A program made the translations under genes and the position numbers. Positions 63,141 to 64,000 of a stretch of DNA of 64,000 bases are shown here, in pieces (the first letter of the stretch is position 1; each line of letters starts with the position of its first letter). The stretch is from a virus. The DNA is taken from positions 62,001 through 126,000 of IMG/VR virus record IMGVR_UViG_3300042387_000948; one strand, given 5' to 3'. Under the pieces are notes generated by a model. It did no database searches, had not been told where the DNA came from, and worked only from the letters and a program-made list of their open reading frames with translations.

Positions 63141-64000
63141 TTAGTAGAACGGATTCCAATCTAATCCATCATACACATACGGTTTTGGTGTTGGTGAACC
63201 ACTCATAATCAAACTACCAGTTACCGATGGAGTTGGTTTATTACCTACATATTGTGTTAATACTAAAATATTATTTATGTGTAAAGAACCTGATGCTTCT
63301 AAATAAAATACGTTAGGAGATATTACCGCACCACCTGCACCTTCTACATATGTAAAAACACCCCCATTAGTTGTACCGATTGTAGCAACAGACGTACCAG
63401 AACTACCAGAAGTACCGCTTGTACCAGATGTTCCACTTGTACCAGGTAATCCACTAGTTCCATTAAATCCAGATGAACCGGATGTACCATCCGAACCAAA
63501 CCCATTTGTACCATTTGTACCATTTAAACCAGATGTACCAGATGTACCATTACTACCAATACCATTAGTACCATTTGTTCCAGATGAACCGGATGTACCA
63601 GAAGTACCAGCTGCACCAAAAAATCCATTTATACCAGATGAACCTGAAGTTCCTGATGTACCAGTAGAACCAGTTCCACCAGTCACACCACTACTACCAG
63701 ATGTACCAGATGTACCAGATGTACCAGATGTACCAGTAGAACCAGTTCCACTTGTTCCAGAAGTTCCACTTGTTCCAGAAGTACCAGCTCCGCTTGTTCC
63801 AGAAGTTCCACTTGTTCCAGAAGTTCCAGAAGTTCCAAAGTTAGTACCATCTAATCCACTAGTACCACTTGTTCCAGACGTTCCTCGTGTACCACTACTT
63901 CCAGAAGAACCAGAAGTTCCAGAAGTTCCAGAAGTTCCAGAAGTACCGGCAGTACCAGAAGTTCCAGAAGTACCGGCAGTGCCAGCAGTACCCGTTGTAC
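63141..64000 (-). CDS. Collagen-like (Gly-Thr-Ser)n fibre protein, C-terminal part
   Basis: The frame stays open to the right edge, so the start lies outside the window. It consists of Gly-x-x triplets (GTSGTSGSSG, GTNGTNGFGSDG) over at least 200 residues and a ~75-residue C-terminal domain ending PKPYVYDGLDWNPFY. Triplet repeats form trimeric collagen-like shafts of phage fibres. The GSLHINN and VTGSLIMSGS segments resemble the fibre genes at 37.8-42 kb. Ends at a terminator. Confidence 0.8.
   Translation of the reverse strand, partial: TTGTAGTAGTSGTSGTAGTSGTSGTSGTSGSSGSSGTRGTSGTSGTSGLDGTNFGTSGTSGTSGTSGTSGAGTSGTSGTSGTSGTGSTGTSGTSGTSGTSGSSGVTGGTGSTGTSGTSGSSGINGFFGAAGTSGTSGSSGTNGTNGIGSNGTSGTSGLNGTNGTNGFGSDGTSGSSGFNGTSGLPGTSGTSGTSGTSGSSGTSVATIGTTNGGVFTYVEGAGGAVISPNVFYLEASGSLHINNILVLTQYVGNKPTPSVTGSLIMSGSPTPKPYVYDGLDWNPFY

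Noticed and set aside
63400-64000. Short tandem DNA repeats resembling a repeat array
   Set aside because: The period is 9-18 nt and encodes Gly-x-x triplets in an open frame. There are no spacers, so it is not a CRISPR array.

Overview
This window looks like an internal segment of a large phage genome whose host is probably a member of the Bacteroidetes. Every gene I can support, protein and RNA, lies on the minus strand, so transcription runs from high to low coordinates. The DNA is AT-rich and packed with short overlapping reading frames, often joined by ATGA or TAATG. Promoters end in TAnnTTTG or TAnnTTTA, start codons mostly lack Shine-Dalgarno sequences, and several exported proteins have Bacteroidetes-style signal peptides ending in ...NAQ or ...YGQ. 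Virion genes (chaperone-tipped fibres, a collagen-like fibre) and the dense tRNA array point to a phage. No capsid, terminase or polymerase gene is in view, so the window is only part of the genome.

Layout, left to right. 1-5.4 kb holds small, mostly unrecognised proteins. 5.4-8.7 kb holds a SET-domain protein, a flavin-dependent tryptophan-halogenase-like enzyme, a SAM methyltransferase and a YkuK/RNase H-like protein. 8.7-15.7 kb is an RNA region: 28 tRNA or tRNA-like genes whose anticodons reach all 20 amino acids, three odd elements with acceptor-like closing stems, other structured spacers, and an ~870-nt non-coding block with its own promoter that fits the GOLLD class of giant phage RNAs. 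A few small proteins are interspersed. 15.7-27.8 kb is accessory: an exported barrel-like protein, a heme oxygenase next to a ferredoxin-dependent bilin reductase, glycosyltransferases, a BCS1-like AAA ATPase, an SGNH hydrolase, a superoxide dismutase, GTP cyclohydrolase I and many small membrane proteins. 28.1-32 kb holds a CobS/MoxR-like ATPase and a CobT-like VWA protein. 33-36 kb holds P-loop kinases and small proteins. 36.1-42.1 kb holds a subtilisin-like protease and three fibre genes with shared modules. 42.1-46.4 kb holds enzyme-like proteins sharing a short N-terminal peptide that resembles a T4 capsid-targeting sequence. 46.4-63 kb is a nucleotide-sugar and glycosyltransferase cluster. 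The window ends inside a collagen-like (Gly-Thr-Ser)n gene.

Regulation can be read from recurrent motifs. Class A promoters (TTwGGAwA-N16-TAnnTTTG) precede small host-takeover-type genes, the tRNA region and the large ncRNA. Class B promoters (AAAAGGCTTG-N20-TACCTTTA) precede the CobS/CobT pair and several hypothetical genes, many with an AACCCC motif just before the start codon. A third motif (TATATTTATAT) lies 15-48 nt upstream of virion-type genes and is a candidate late promoter.

Functional calls come from motifs read by eye. No homology search, covariance model or fold prediction was run. The most unusual features are the heme oxygenase/bilin reductase pair outside any cyanophage context, the giant ncRNA with tRNA-like satellites, and the apparent capsid-targeting peptides on predicted enzymes.
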